Below are positions 50,709 to 59,077 of a stretch of DNA of 61,722 nucleotides, piece by piece; positions within the stretch are counted from its first letter, which is position 1; every line of letters begins with the position of its first letter. Source of the DNA: JADGHE01 sp035716025. GTDB lineage: Bacteria; Pseudomonadota; Alphaproteobacteria; Rhizobiales; Xanthobacteraceae. The notes under the pieces were generated by a model. That model made no database searches. It had not been told where the DNA came from and worked only from the letters and a program-made list of their open reading frames with translations. The translations under genes were made by a program, and so were the position numbers. The stretch spans positions 1-61,722 of the forward strand of contig DASTKH010000037.1 in the NCBI GenBank assembly GCA_035716025.1. The letters run 5' to 3'.

Positions 50709-51401
50709 ATGCGACTGATCGACCTCAGCCGCGACATTCATCACAAGATGCCGCGCCTGTTGAATCATCCCTCGATCGTCATCGCTCCTTACAGCACGCA
50801 TGAGGACATCCGCGAGGCGGAAGGCTACAAATTCTCCTCGGCGACCCTTTCGCTGGCGCTCGGCGATCATGCGGGCACGCATGTCGATGCACCGTGCCAC
50901 TTCGATGCGCGTCCGGGCGCAAAGTCCATCGACCAGGTGCCGCTCGAAGACTTTTTTCTCGATGCTGTCTGCCTCGACCTTTCGCACAAGCCGTTGAAAT
51001 CCGACGTTTCCGTTGCCGACCTCGAAGAGGCGGAGGCAAAAGCGGGCGTCACGATCCGTCCGCGCGACATGGTGCTGCTGCACATGGATTTCTACCGCCG
51101 CTGCTACGGCACCGACGGCTATCTGACGGATTTTCCGGGGCTGACGCGGGAGTCGGCGACCTGGCTCGGCCGCAAGGGCATCGCGATGTTCGGTGTCGAG
51201 GCCGTGAGCCCTGGCCGGCCGGGGCGCAACAATTTCGAGGTCCACCATGTCTGCCGCGACATGGGGTTCACGCATGTGGAGGGGCTCGTGAACCTCGATC
51301 AACTCGTCGGCAAGGGCCGTTTCAAGTTCATCGGCTTCCCGCTGAAGATCCGCGGCGGCACCGGAAGCCCCATCCGGGCGGTCGCGATGCTCGAAGATTG
51401 A
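50709..51401 (+). CDS. cyclase-family metalloprotein (kynurenine formamidase-like)
   Basis: A 230-residue protein of the cyclase family (PF04199). The metal-binding signature is DHAGTHVDAPCHF; the N-terminus MRLIDLSRDIHHKMPRL and the C-terminal AVSPGRPGRNNFEVHHVC are also conserved. The family includes kynurenine formamidases and other amide hydrolases; substrate unknown. GGAGG at 50697-50701 sits 7 bp before the ATG at 50709 and decides the start. Convergent with the haloacid dehalogenase. Confidence 0.85.
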   Translation: MRLIDLSRDIHHKMPRLLNHPSIVIAPYSTHEDIREAEGYKFSSATLSLALGDHAGTHVDAPCHFDARPGAKSIDQVPLEDFFLDAVCLDLSHKPLKSDVSVADLEEAEAKAGVTIRPRDMVLLHMDFYRRCYGTDGYLTDFPGLTRESATWLGRKGIAMFGVEAVSPGRPGRNNFEVHHVCRDMGFTHVEGLVNLDQLVGKGRFKFIGFPLKIRGGTGSPIRAVAMLED

Positions 51402-51422
51402 CCGGCAGGGCGCGGCCGCCGC

Positions 51423-52130
51423 TCAGCAGCCGAGCTTCGCCGCAAGATCTTCGAGGCTCGATGCGGCGTAGTCGACCGGAATGGTCGGCGCGGGCTCCCC
51501 GGTGTTCGGCCCATATTCGTCCACACGCGCGACATGCGCAGTGCGCAGGCCGAGCGCGCCGGCGGCCTCAAGATCGCGACTGTGCGCCGCCACCATCATG
51601 CATTCTTGCGGCGCGAGACTGAACGCCTCGCAGGAGGCGAGATAGACGCGCGGCTTCGGCTTGAAGTCGCCGGCGATCTCGGAGCCGAGGATTGCGTCCC
51701 ACCAGATCGCGTTGTTGCGCGCGAGGTTTGCCATCAGCGCGATATTGCCGTTGGAGCACGGGGCAAGCAGGAACTTCCCGCGCAGCCGCCGCAGGCCGGC
51801 CGGCACGTCCGGCCACGCATCGAGGCGATGCCAGGCGCGGTTGAGATGCTCCATCGTCGGCTCCGGCAGCGGGCCGAGGCCGAATTGCGGCATGATGGTT
51901 TCGAGATTTTCCCGGTGCAGCACGTCGAGCTTGGCGAAGGGCTTGGCGCCGGACCGGATCTTTTCCATGGACGGCTGATACTGCCCGCGCCAGGCATCGG
52001 CGAAGGCGATCCAGTCCAGTTTGTAGCCGAGCGGTTCGAGGACGGCGCGCGCCTCGCGGGCGATCGAATTGCGCCAGTCCATGAGCGTGCCGAACACGTC
52101 GAAGAACAAAGCCTTCACGCCGTTCGCCAC
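51423..52130 (-). CDS. L-2-haloacid dehalogenase (HAD, type II)
   Basis: A 235-residue HAD hydrolase of the type II (S)-2-haloacid dehalogenase group. The nucleophile motif is LFFDVFGTLMDWRNSI (Asp11), followed by PCSNGNIALM and KPKPRVYLAS and a terminal acidic motif MVAAHSRDLEAAGALGL. It would hydrolyse 2-haloacids to hydroxyacids; other small substrates are possible. The start is a GTG at 52130. Confidence 0.88.
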   Translation of the reverse strand: MANGVKALFFDVFGTLMDWRNSIAREARAVLEPLGYKLDWIAFADAWRGQYQPSMEKIRSGAKPFAKLDVLHRENLETIMPQFGLGPLPEPTMEHLNRAWHRLDAWPDVPAGLRRLRGKFLLAPCSNGNIALMANLARNNAIWWDAILGSEIAGDFKPKPRVYLASCEAFSLAPQECMMVAAHSRDLEAAGALGLRTAHVARVDEYGPNTGEPAPTIPVDYAASSLEDLAAKLGC

Positions 52131-52206
52131 GCGCGCCTCCCCTGCCCTGCGGGTGTTCGATCGCCCTCGGCTGCGCCCGCGCAGCCACGCTCGACGAGCG
52201 AGAGAA

Positions 52207-52281
52207 TGGAGCGGGCGATGGGAATCGAACCCACGACATACAGCTTGGGAAGCTGTCGTTCTACCACTGAACTACGCCCGC
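52207..52281 (-). tRNA. tRNA-Gly (anticodon CCC)
   Basis: Cloverleaf on the minus strand: acceptor GCGGGCG (52281-52275) pairs with CGCCCGC (52217-52211); D arm GTTC-GAAC; anticodon stem ACAGC/GCTGT with loop TTCCCAA, giving anticodon CCC (reads GGG, Gly); T arm GTGGG/CCCAT with loop TTCGATT. Discriminator is T, and CCA is encoded (52209-52207). Confidence 0.95.
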
Positions 52282-52439
52282 ACGCGCCGCCGCGAGCTCG
52301 CGGCCGCGGTCGGCCGAGAACATAATCCGGAGGCGCGCCCTTCCGCAACCGCAAGCCGCCCGCAACACGCCGCCGGGCCCGAATCGGATAACCCCCGCGG
52401 CTTGGCGCACGGCCGCCGCCGGCCTAAATGGTGCGGCGC

Positions 52440-53096
52440 ATGTGCAATCTCTACGCCGTCACCAAGAGCCAGGAGGCGATCCGCCGCTGGTTCGCCGCGC
52501 GCCAAGACCGGACGGGCAATCTGCCCTCCCTGCCCGGCGTCTATCCCGACAGCCTCGCACCGGTCGTCCGCGAGGCTCCCGAGGGCCGCGAGCTTGTGCT
52601 GATGCGCTGGGGGTTTCCGCCGCCCGCGGGCGCCGCCACGCGGGCCGTGACGAATATCCGCAACCTCGCCTCGCCCTATTGGCGCGGCTGGCTCGATCAG
52701 CCGCGCTTCCGCTGCCTCGTGCCTGCGACCTCCTTCTGCGAGTGGACCGACAGGCCGCCGAAGGTGACGCACTGGTTCGCGCTCGACGAAAGCCGGCCGC
52801 TCTTCGCCTTCGCCGGCCTCTGGCGCCCCTGGACGGGCGTGCGCGGCCCCAAGAAGGCGCCGGTCGCCGGGGAGCATCTCCTCTTCGCCTTTCTCACGAC
52901 GGCGGCAAACGAGGACGTGCGACCGATCCATGCGCAGGCGATGCCGGTGATGCTGACCACGGCCGAAGCGTGCCGCATCTGGCTCGAAGCGCCGGCAAAG
53001 GAAGCGCTTGCGCTGCAGCGTCCGCTTCCCGCCGGCGCGCTCAAAATCGTCGCGCGCGGCGAAAAAGAGGACGCGGAAAACCCGCTTCTGTTGTAG
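52440..53096 (+). CDS. SRAP protein (YedK/HMCES family, abasic-site DNA crosslinker)
   Basis: SOS response-associated peptidase family, which crosslinks to abasic sites in ssDNA through Cys2 to shield them. The 218-residue protein begins MCNLYAV, so Met removal exposes the catalytic Cys2; this decides the ATG at 52440 over the one at 52428. Other landmarks: AVTNIRNLASPYW (Asn), CLVPATSFCEW (Glu), and RPIHAQAMPVML (active-site His). Confidence 0.93.
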   Translation: MCNLYAVTKSQEAIRRWFAARQDRTGNLPSLPGVYPDSLAPVVREAPEGRELVLMRWGFPPPAGAATRAVTNIRNLASPYWRGWLDQPRFRCLVPATSFCEWTDRPPKVTHWFALDESRPLFAFAGLWRPWTGVRGPKKAPVAGEHLLFAFLTTAANEDVRPIHAQAMPVMLTTAEACRIWLEAPAKEALALQRPLPAGALKIVARGEKEDAENPLLL

Positions 53097-53138
53097 AGAG
53101 AAGGTCCCGCCTTTCGCTCCTTCAGCCGACGGTTGCCC

Positions 53139-53834
53139 ATGCCAGAGCCCGTGAAGGTCGTGACCACGATTGCCCTCAAGGCCGTGCTGCAGCAGCTCGA
53201 AGCCGAATTTTCCCAGGCGACCGGACGCGGCATTGCCATGGCCTTCGGCCCGCCGAGCCGCGCCGTGCGCATGGTGCTGGACGGCGAGACCGCCGATATC
53301 GTCATGACCACGCCGGAGGGCATGGAGGAGCTTACGGCGGCCGGCCTGGTGGCGGCGGAAACGCGCCGCGTCGTCCTCCGCATGATCATGGGCGTTGCCG
53401 TCCGCGCCGGGGCGCCGAAGCCCGATATCAGCACCGTCGAAGGCTTCAAACGGGCGATGCGCGCGGCACGTTCCGTCACTTACGCCAATCCCGCCCTGGG
53501 CAGTCCGAGCGCCCAACACTTCCTCAAAGTCGCGGAAAAACTCGGGATCGCCGAGGCGGTGAAAGCCAAGGCGCTGGTGAGCGAGGGCCTCGTCGCGCGC
53601 CACGTCGCCGCCGGCGAAGCGGAGCTTGCGGTTCAGCAGCTCAGCGAATTGCTGCTGGTCGAGGGCGTGGAGATCGCCGGCCCCTTCCCCGCTGAAATTC
53701 AGAACGTCGTGCCGCTCGCCGCGGCCGTTCACGCGCGCGCCGCCGCACCGCAGGCGGCCGCCGTGCTGCTCGACCTCATCGCGAGCCCCCGCGCCAAGGC
53801 GGTCATCGAGAAGGCAGGCTTGCGCCCCGCCTGA
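53139..53834 (+). CDS. ModA-like periplasmic-binding-fold protein without signal peptide
   Basis: A 231-residue protein of the molybdate-type/extracellular solute-binding fold: VKVVTTIALKAVLQQLEAEF at the start, then ADIVMTTPEGMEELTAAG, SVTYANPALGSPSAQHF and LAVQQLSELLLVEGVEIAGPFP. The N-terminus is polar and shows no signal peptide, so the protein is probably cytosolic, unlike a transport SBP. No ABC permease is adjacent. Function unknown. Start ATG at 53139. Confidence 0.78.
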   Translation: MPEPVKVVTTIALKAVLQQLEAEFSQATGRGIAMAFGPPSRAVRMVLDGETADIVMTTPEGMEELTAAGLVAAETRRVVLRMIMGVAVRAGAPKPDISTVEGFKRAMRAARSVTYANPALGSPSAQHFLKVAEKLGIAEAVKAKALVSEGLVARHVAAGEAELAVQQLSELLLVEGVEIAGPFPAEIQNVVPLAAAVHARAAAPQAAAVLLDLIASPRAKAVIEKAGLRPA

Positions 53835-53855
53835 GCCTTGGAGCGGCGGGCCTCG

Positions 53856-54983
53856 TCAGGTCCGGAAATGCTTCGAGAGCTTGAGCCCCTGCGCCTGATA
53901 ACTGGAGCCGATGTCGCGCCCGTAGAGCCGATCGGGGCGGGCCAGCATCTTCTCGTAAACGAGGCGCCCGACGATCTGCCCGTGTTCGAGCACGAAAGGC
54001 ACCTCGTGCGAGCGCACTTCCAAGACCGCGCGGGAGCCGCCGCCGCCCGTCCCGGCATAACCGAAGCCGGGGTCGAAAAAGCCCGCATAATGTACGCGGA
54101 ACTCGCCGACCAGCGGATCGAACGGCACCATCTCCGCGGCATAATCGGGCGGAACCTGCACGGCCTCCTTGGAGGCCAGAATATAGAACTCATTGGGGTC
54201 GAGAATGAGCGAGCGGCGCGGATGCGCGGCGAGCGGCTCCCAATAGTCGGCCACCTCGCAGGCCGCCCGCCGGTCGACATCGATCAGTCCGGTGTGGCGT
54301 TTCGCGCGGTAGCCGACGAGGCCCGAAAGTCCTGACAAGTCCACGCTGACGGCAATGCCCGCGCCGAGGTCCGCCTCCGCCGCATCCACGAGGCGCTCGC
54401 GCGCGTGCAGCCGGGCGAGCGCCTGTGCGTCGAGAACGGCGTCGCCGCGGCGGAAGCGGATTTGCGAAAGCCGCGACCCCTGCCGCACGAGCACCGGGAA
54501 AGTGCGAGGGCTGATCTCGGCATAGAGCGGCCCCGCGTAGCCGGCCGCGATCTGGTCGAACGCCCGCGCGCGATCGGCGATGACGCGGGTGAAGACGTCG
54601 AGCCGGCCCGTGGAGCTCTTGGGGTTGGTGGACCCGACGAGCCCCGGGGGCAGACGCACGGACTCCAGCAGCGGCACGATATAGACGCAACCGGTCTCCA
54701 GCACCGCTCCGGCCCTGAGGTCGATTTCATGCAGCGAGAGCTGGGCGATGCGATCCGCGACCGTGCTTTGCGGTCCGGGCAGGAAGCTCGCCCGCACTCT
54801 GTAGGCGACGGCGCCGAGACGCAGATCGAGGCTCGCCGGCTGGATCTGGTCCGGCGCGAAGGGAATGGGCGCGGCAATCGCCCCCTCCGCGGCAAGCGCC
54901 GCAATCATGCGATCCGGGAGGATGCCGGCCTCCTGGGCGGCATCGACCGGCGTCAAAACTGTCTGGTTGGCGACGCTTTCCAT
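53856..54983 (-). CDS. dcd: 2'-deoxycytidine 5'-triphosphate deaminase, two-lobed form
   Basis: Deaminates dCTP to dUTP for dTTP synthesis. At 375 residues it is twice the length of the usual 190-residue Dcd and contains two Dcd-like lobes: the first with IQPASLDLRLG (about 47-57) and GSTNPKSSTGRLDVFTRV (about 115-132), the second with LILDPNEFYILASKE and the terminal GYAGTGGGGSRAVLEVRSHEVPFVLEHGQ. The long form is known in Rhizobiales. Start ATG at 54983. Confidence 0.9.
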   Translation of the reverse strand: MESVANQTVLTPVDAAQEAGILPDRMIAALAAEGAIAAPIPFAPDQIQPASLDLRLGAVAYRVRASFLPGPQSTVADRIAQLSLHEIDLRAGAVLETGCVYIVPLLESVRLPPGLVGSTNPKSSTGRLDVFTRVIADRARAFDQIAAGYAGPLYAEISPRTFPVLVRQGSRLSQIRFRRGDAVLDAQALARLHARERLVDAAEADLGAGIAVSVDLSGLSGLVGYRAKRHTGLIDVDRRAACEVADYWEPLAAHPRRSLILDPNEFYILASKEAVQVPPDYAAEMVPFDPLVGEFRVHYAGFFDPGFGYAGTGGGGSRAVLEVRSHEVPFVLEHGQIVGRLVYEKMLARPDRLYGRDIGSSYQAQGLKLSKHFRT

Positions 54984-55114
54984 GGGTTTGATCGGTTGAA
55001 GGCACGAGGTCCCCCCGCAGCCTTTGCCACTTTAGCGCAGCCGGAACGGCGGCGGCTCGCCGGGAACCGCGCCGGCGCTCCGTCGTCCACGCCTTTCTGG
55101 CGGCCGCAACGTCC

Positions 55115-55900
55115 TTACGGCCGCGCCGGCGCACGCGCGACGCTCGGGCGCGCCGCGTCCACGATGGCCCCCGCAAGCAGCTTGGCGAGGCAGGCGTAGC
55201 TCCAATCGTTCATGTGCAGGCCGTCGGGGGCGAGCACCGTCTCGAACGGCAAGCCGTCGGCGTCGTGCCATTTGCGCATGATGTCCCAGCGGCGGAACAC
55301 GCCCACGCCGGCCTCTCGTGCGGCCTTGCGGATGATCTCCACCATCGCGGGGGCGTCGGGCTTGGCCAACACTTTGGGGGCGTATTGCGGCTCGATCAGC
55401 ACCACGTCGGCCCCCGTCTCGCGCAGGCGCGCGATGCCGCGACGGATCAGCGGCGCCTCGCCGACGAGGCTGTGATTACGCAGCACCGAGTTCGTGCCGA
55501 CCTGCCAGAGGACGAGAGCCGGTTCGTCCGCCGCCACGTCGCCGAAACGCGCCAGCATTTGCCTTGCGGTTTCCCCGTTCACGCCGCGGTTGATCACCCC
55601 GATCGACACCGCGGGAAAGCGCGCCCGCAGATCCGCTTCGAGACGGCTCGGATAGGCGGCGGCGGGCGAGCTTGCTCCCGCCCCCGCGGTCGAGGAAGAG
55701 CCGATTGCGACGATGATGACCGGTTTGCCGGTCGCAAGCCGCACGGCCAAGCGGGAGAGCGGCTGATCGAGCCGCGTGAGATCCGGAGGGGCTTCGCAGC
55801 GCGGCGGCTTGGCGCTGCTGCTTTCTGCGCGGGAGGGGCCGGCTTGAAGGAGGAGAAGAACCAATGCGCAGGCGGCAAGCACTCGGGAGAAAGGCGGCAT
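55115..55900 (-). CDS. SGNH/GDSL hydrolase, catalytic blocks intact (OpgC operon)
   Basis: A 261-residue exported SGNH hydrolase. Signal peptide about 1-25 (VLAACALVLLLLQAGPSRA). All four blocks are present: block I with nucleophile Ser69 (AIGSSSTAG), block II Gly (NRGVNGE, 104-110), block III Asn137 (WQVGTNSV), and the block V DGLH (Asp226, His229). SGNH enzymes cleave or transfer O-acyl groups. Its start (55900) overlaps the stop of the second SGNH gene by one base, so the two are coupled. Confidence 0.85.
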   Translation of the reverse strand: MPPFSRVLAACALVLLLLQAGPSRAESSSAKPPRCEAPPDLTRLDQPLSRLAVRLATGKPVIIVAIGSSSTAGAGASSPAAAYPSRLEADLRARFPAVSIGVINRGVNGETARQMLARFGDVAADEPALVLWQVGTNSVLRNHSLVGEAPLIRRGIARLRETGADVVLIEPQYAPKVLAKPDAPAMVEIIRKAAREAGVGVFRRWDIMRKWHDADGLPFETVLAPDGLHMNDWSYACLAKLLAGAIVDAARPSVARAPARP

Positions 55901-56652
55901 CAGGGTCTGTCTTTCGATGGTGTCCGATCGAGTTTGCCGCTTTGCACAATCAATTCCGCGAGCGCCCGGCCGAGACAATCGTGGACCTTTTCCGCGACCC
56001 GCGAGCGGTTGGGGGCCGCAAGGTCGAAAATGCCGCTCTCGCTCCAATGCTTCATGGCCGCCAGGCGATCGAACAAAGGAACGTCCTGTTGCTGGGCAAC
56101 CGAATGCATGGCATCGGCATAAGCCTGGACGGCGATCATCGTCTCGGTGCGCGGACTGTATTGCATGTTGACAAGGATCACGTCCGCACCGGCGGCCCGC
56201 GCCGCCCGAATGCCCGCTTCGAGTGCGTCCCGGAAGACGTCGGGATCGATGCCGCGGATCGCGTCGACCGTTCCGGTCTGCCAAACCACGAGGTCGGGTT
56301 TTCCATTCGCCGCGATCTTGCCCATGATGGCGGCCATTTCCACGGCGGTGCGACGCATTTTGATGTCCGTCGAAACCGCAATCGCGACTTTCGGCAGGGC
56401 CGCCGCGAGCGCCGCCTCGAGGCGTGCGGGATAAGCGCTCATCGCCCCCTCCTGCCCGAGCGCCGAAGACCCGGTCCCGACCACCAGAACGCGCAGCTTG
56501 TGCTCCTTCTCGACGGCCAGCGGAACGCGCGAAAGCGCCCCGTCCACCTGCGTGACATAGTCGGGCAGATCGCACACGGCGCCGGGTGCGCGTACCGGAA
56601 GGCAGACCAACGCCGCCGCGACGGCGATGCGGACCCAGACCCGGTTGTTCAT
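55900..56652 (-). CDS. SGNH-like protein with degenerate catalytic blocks
   Basis: A 250-residue exported protein (signal peptide about 1-25, IAVAAALVCLPVRAPGA) clearly related to the next SGNH gene: both share YPARLEA/YPSRLEA and the VWQ-GT frame. It keeps a block-I-like GTGSSALG (Ser63) but block II reads DIKMRR in place of the Gly motif, block III reads GTVDA with Val129 in place of the oxyanion Asn, and no DxxH follows: the C-terminus has FDLAAPNRSRV. It is likely catalytically altered or a non-enzymatic partner. Its start overlaps the opgC stop (ATGA). Confidence 0.8.
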   Translation of the reverse strand: MNNRVWVRIAVAAALVCLPVRAPGAVCDLPDYVTQVDGALSRVPLAVEKEHKLRVLVVGTGSSALGQEGAMSAYPARLEAALAAALPKVAIAVSTDIKMRRTAVEMAAIMGKIAANGKPDLVVWQTGTVDAIRGIDPDVFRDALEAGIRAARAAGADVILVNMQYSPRTETMIAVQAYADAMHSVAQQQDVPLFDRLAAMKHWSESGIFDLAAPNRSRVAEKVHDCLGRALAELIVQSGKLDRTPSKDRP

Positions 56653-57815
56653 GCCTCGCCCCCCGCGAGACCGGCGCCCGGTTTTTTTGGCGGTTTCGGC
56701 CCGGCGCGCCGCCCATCCACCACCTTATACCATTGAAGAACGGACGCCACGCCGACCATGATGACGATGCCGGCCGCGCTGACGAGGATTTGCATGGGGA
56801 TCCGATCCGAGACCTCCACCAGGATGAAATGGCTGGTGAAGGCCAGAAAAACGCCCAGGCAGAAAACCGCCAGGGACTGCTGTCCGCACACGATCGCAGG
56901 CCACAAAAGCGGGGAATTGAGGCCCGGCCAATCCCGCGGCAGCACCCGCACGACCAGAAAGGCCAGAGCAAGAAAGTGCATGAACCGCAGAACGTCAAGA
57001 TTCGTTTTGTCAATGGGATAGATCAATTCGCTCAACCAGCGTGGCATGAACCGGGCAAACACCGGAAGATACCAGGTGAGGGACACCAGGAAGGCAAACA
57101 GAAGATACGCCGCAGCGACGGCCAGAAGCCATTTCGAGCGCATCACCGGCCATAGCCGTTCCGCACCCCCCGTCGCGCACCAGGCGCCGAACACGAACAG
57201 GAGCTGCCAGGCGAAAGGATTGAAGTACCAGTGCCCCGTGGGATAGGCGGGCAGGTTCCAGTTGAGCGCCCAGGTGAGGAGGTAGAGAGTAAGGGAGCCG
57301 GCAAGCGCCAGTTGCGGCGCGCGCCGCACGAGCCACAGGGCGGGTGGAAAGCCGATGAGGAGGATGATGTAGAGCGGCAGCACGTCCATATTGACGGGCT
57401 TGAACTTCAGGAGCAGCGCCTGAAGCAGCGTGACGTCCGGCTGCTGGAGGAACTCGAGGATGTTCATCTCCTCCGCGTAGAGCGGGTTGCGGAGGGTGGC
57501 GCCGACATAGGCGATCTCCGCCATGAAGATGATGAACAGAAACATGTGCGCGACATAAACCTGCCACGCCCGCCGGAGGATGCGAATGGCGGCGATCAGG
57601 AAACCGCGGTCCTGCATCGCCCGGCCGTAGACGAACGCCGCGGTGTAGCCGGAAATGAAGACGAATATCTCCGTTGCGTCGGAAAAGCCGTAGTTGCGAA
57701 TGGTGACCCAACTGACGACATTCGAGGGAATGTGATCGAGGAAGATCAACCAGAGTGCGAGCCCGCGGAACAGGTCCAGTCGCAGATCGCGCTCGGAGGC
57801 CACCGGTGCAGGCAT
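56649..57815 (-). CDS. opgC: OpgC-type acyltransferase (periplasmic glucan modification)
   Basis: A 388-residue polytopic membrane protein of the OpgC family with about ten transmembrane helices. N-terminal signature ERDLRLDLFRGLALWLIFLDHIPSNVVSW and the following YGFSDATEIFVFISGYTA identify the family; OpgC adds succinyl groups to osmoregulated periplasmic glucans. The ATG at 57815 gives the family start; an in-frame GTG at 57890 would add 25 charged residues. The stop overlaps the next gene's ATG, so opgC and two SGNH genes form one coupled operon. Confidence 0.88.
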   Translation of the reverse strand: MPAPVASERDLRLDLFRGLALWLIFLDHIPSNVVSWVTIRNYGFSDATEIFVFISGYTAAFVYGRAMQDRGFLIAAIRILRRAWQVYVAHMFLFIIFMAEIAYVGATLRNPLYAEEMNILEFLQQPDVTLLQALLLKFKPVNMDVLPLYIILLIGFPPALWLVRRAPQLALAGSLTLYLLTWALNWNLPAYPTGHWYFNPFAWQLLFVFGAWCATGGAERLWPVMRSKWLLAVAAAYLLFAFLVSLTWYLPVFARFMPRWLSELIYPIDKTNLDVLRFMHFLALAFLVVRVLPRDWPGLNSPLLWPAIVCGQQSLAVFCLGVFLAFTSHFILVEVSDRIPMQILVSAAGIVIMVGVASVLQWYKVVDGRRAGPKPPKKPGAGLAGGEA

Positions 57816-57932
57816 CAGGTCACGATCTCGTGCTCGCTTCGGCAACCGAGTGTAGCGTTGCGGCTCGCCGTTGAGAACGGTATCGCGCACAACGACGGGC
57901 GAAAGGACGGGAAGGACATCGGGGAGAATGCC

Positions 57933-58325
57933 ATGTATCGTGCAACGACTCGCGGCATCGAGGTCAATGTGACGCCGCAGTTCATTCCCGATCGGTCGTC
58001 TCCCGAAGACTCCTATTTCTTTTGGGCGTACACGATCGAAATCGTGAACAAGGGCTCCGAGACCGTTCAGCTCAAGACGCGCTACTGGCGCATTACGGAC
58101 GCGCGCGGGCGCGTCCAGGAGGTCAAAGGTGCCGGGGTGGTCGGTGAAGAGCCCGTGCTCGCGCCGGGGGAAGCGTTCGAATACACGAGCGGCGTTCCAC
58201 TGCCGACCCCCTCCGGCTTCATGGTTGGGCGGTACGGCATGATCAGCACCCGCGGCGAGCGGTTCGAAATCGAGGTCCCGGCTTTCTCGCTCGATTCCAG
58301 CGATATTCCGCGGACCGTGAATTGA
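57933..58325 (+). CDS. apaG: ApaG protein
   Basis: A 130-residue single FN3-like domain of the ApaG family: VNVTPQFIPDRSSPEDSYFFWAYTIEIVNKG and LPTPSGFMVGRYGMI. ApaG is an accessory protein related to F-box C-terminal domains; its biochemical role is not settled. Start ATG at 57933. Divergent from opgC, convergent with yqgE. Confidence 0.95.
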   Translation: MYRATTRGIEVNVTPQFIPDRSSPEDSYFFWAYTIEIVNKGSETVQLKTRYWRITDARGRVQEVKGAGVVGEEPVLAPGEAFEYTSGVPLPTPSGFMVGRYGMISTRGERFEIEVPAFSLDSSDIPRTVN

Positions 58326-58359
58326 TCCCCGGCGCTCCCCTGCCGGTGCGCTTTAAGCC

Positions 58360-58974
58360 CTAGGCATGACCGGCTTGGCTCGACAGCATCGCTGCCGTCA
58401 CCCCGATCTTGCTCAGGGCCCGCTCGTACTTGCTTTCGATGTCGGCGCCGAAAATCAAATCGGGATCGGCGGCACAATGCAGCCACCCGTTGTCCTGAAT
58501 TTCGCTCTCGAGCTGACCGGCCGCCCAGCCGGCATAGCCGAGGGCGAGGACCGCATTGGCCGGACCGTCGCCGCGGGCGATCGCCTTGAGAATGTCGAGG
58601 GTTGCGGTCAGGCAAACGCCTTCGTCGATCGGCAAGGTCGAGTCGTTGATGAAGAAATCCGAGGAGTGCAGGACGAAGCCCCGGCTCGTCTCGACCGGCC
58701 CCCCTTTGAGCACCCGGATCGCGCCCGCCCGCGGCGGAAGTTCGATCAGGTCCGACGCCGGGATGACATCGAGCTGGACGAGAAGGTCGGGGAAATTGAT
58801 GTTGGTGGCCGGATGGTTCACGACGATGCCCATGGCGCCCTCGTTCGAGTGCGCACAGACATAGATGACGGAGCGCGAGAAACGCTCGTCCTGCATTGTA
58901 GGCATGGCAATGAGCATCTGTCCGTCGAGATAGCCTCGCTCCGGACCGCCCAGTCTTTTACGTTGCACGCGCAT
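58360..58974 (-). CDS. YqgE/AlgH-family protein
   Basis: A 204-residue DUF179 protein: GYLDGQMLIAMPTMQDERFSRSVIYVCAHSNEGAMGIVVNHP (landmarks at about 14-55), VLKGGPVETSRGFVLHS and LALGYAGWAAGQLESEI. Family members are widespread in proteobacteria with no agreed enzymatic function; AlgH in Pseudomonas affects alginate regulation. The start is an ATG at 58974. Confidence 0.93.
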   Translation of the reverse strand: MRVQRKRLGGPERGYLDGQMLIAMPTMQDERFSRSVIYVCAHSNEGAMGIVVNHPATNINFPDLLVQLDVIPASDLIELPPRAGAIRVLKGGPVETSRGFVLHSSDFFINDSTLPIDEGVCLTATLDILKAIARGDGPANAVLALGYAGWAAGQLESEIQDNGWLHCAADPDLIFGADIESKYERALSKIGVTAAMLSSQAGHA

Positions 58975-59077
58975 GGAAAGAGGTTATCCCGAACCAATGT
59001 GGTTTGAAAAGGACGGACCCCAGCTTCACGACCATTTCAGTGGTCCTTCCGCTCAGGGTCGCTAAGCTGAAACTCTC

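Noticed and set aside
52207..52281. tRNA-Gly as an integration site for a mobile element
   Set aside because: No integrase, direct repeat of the tRNA 3' end or compositional change is visible on either side.
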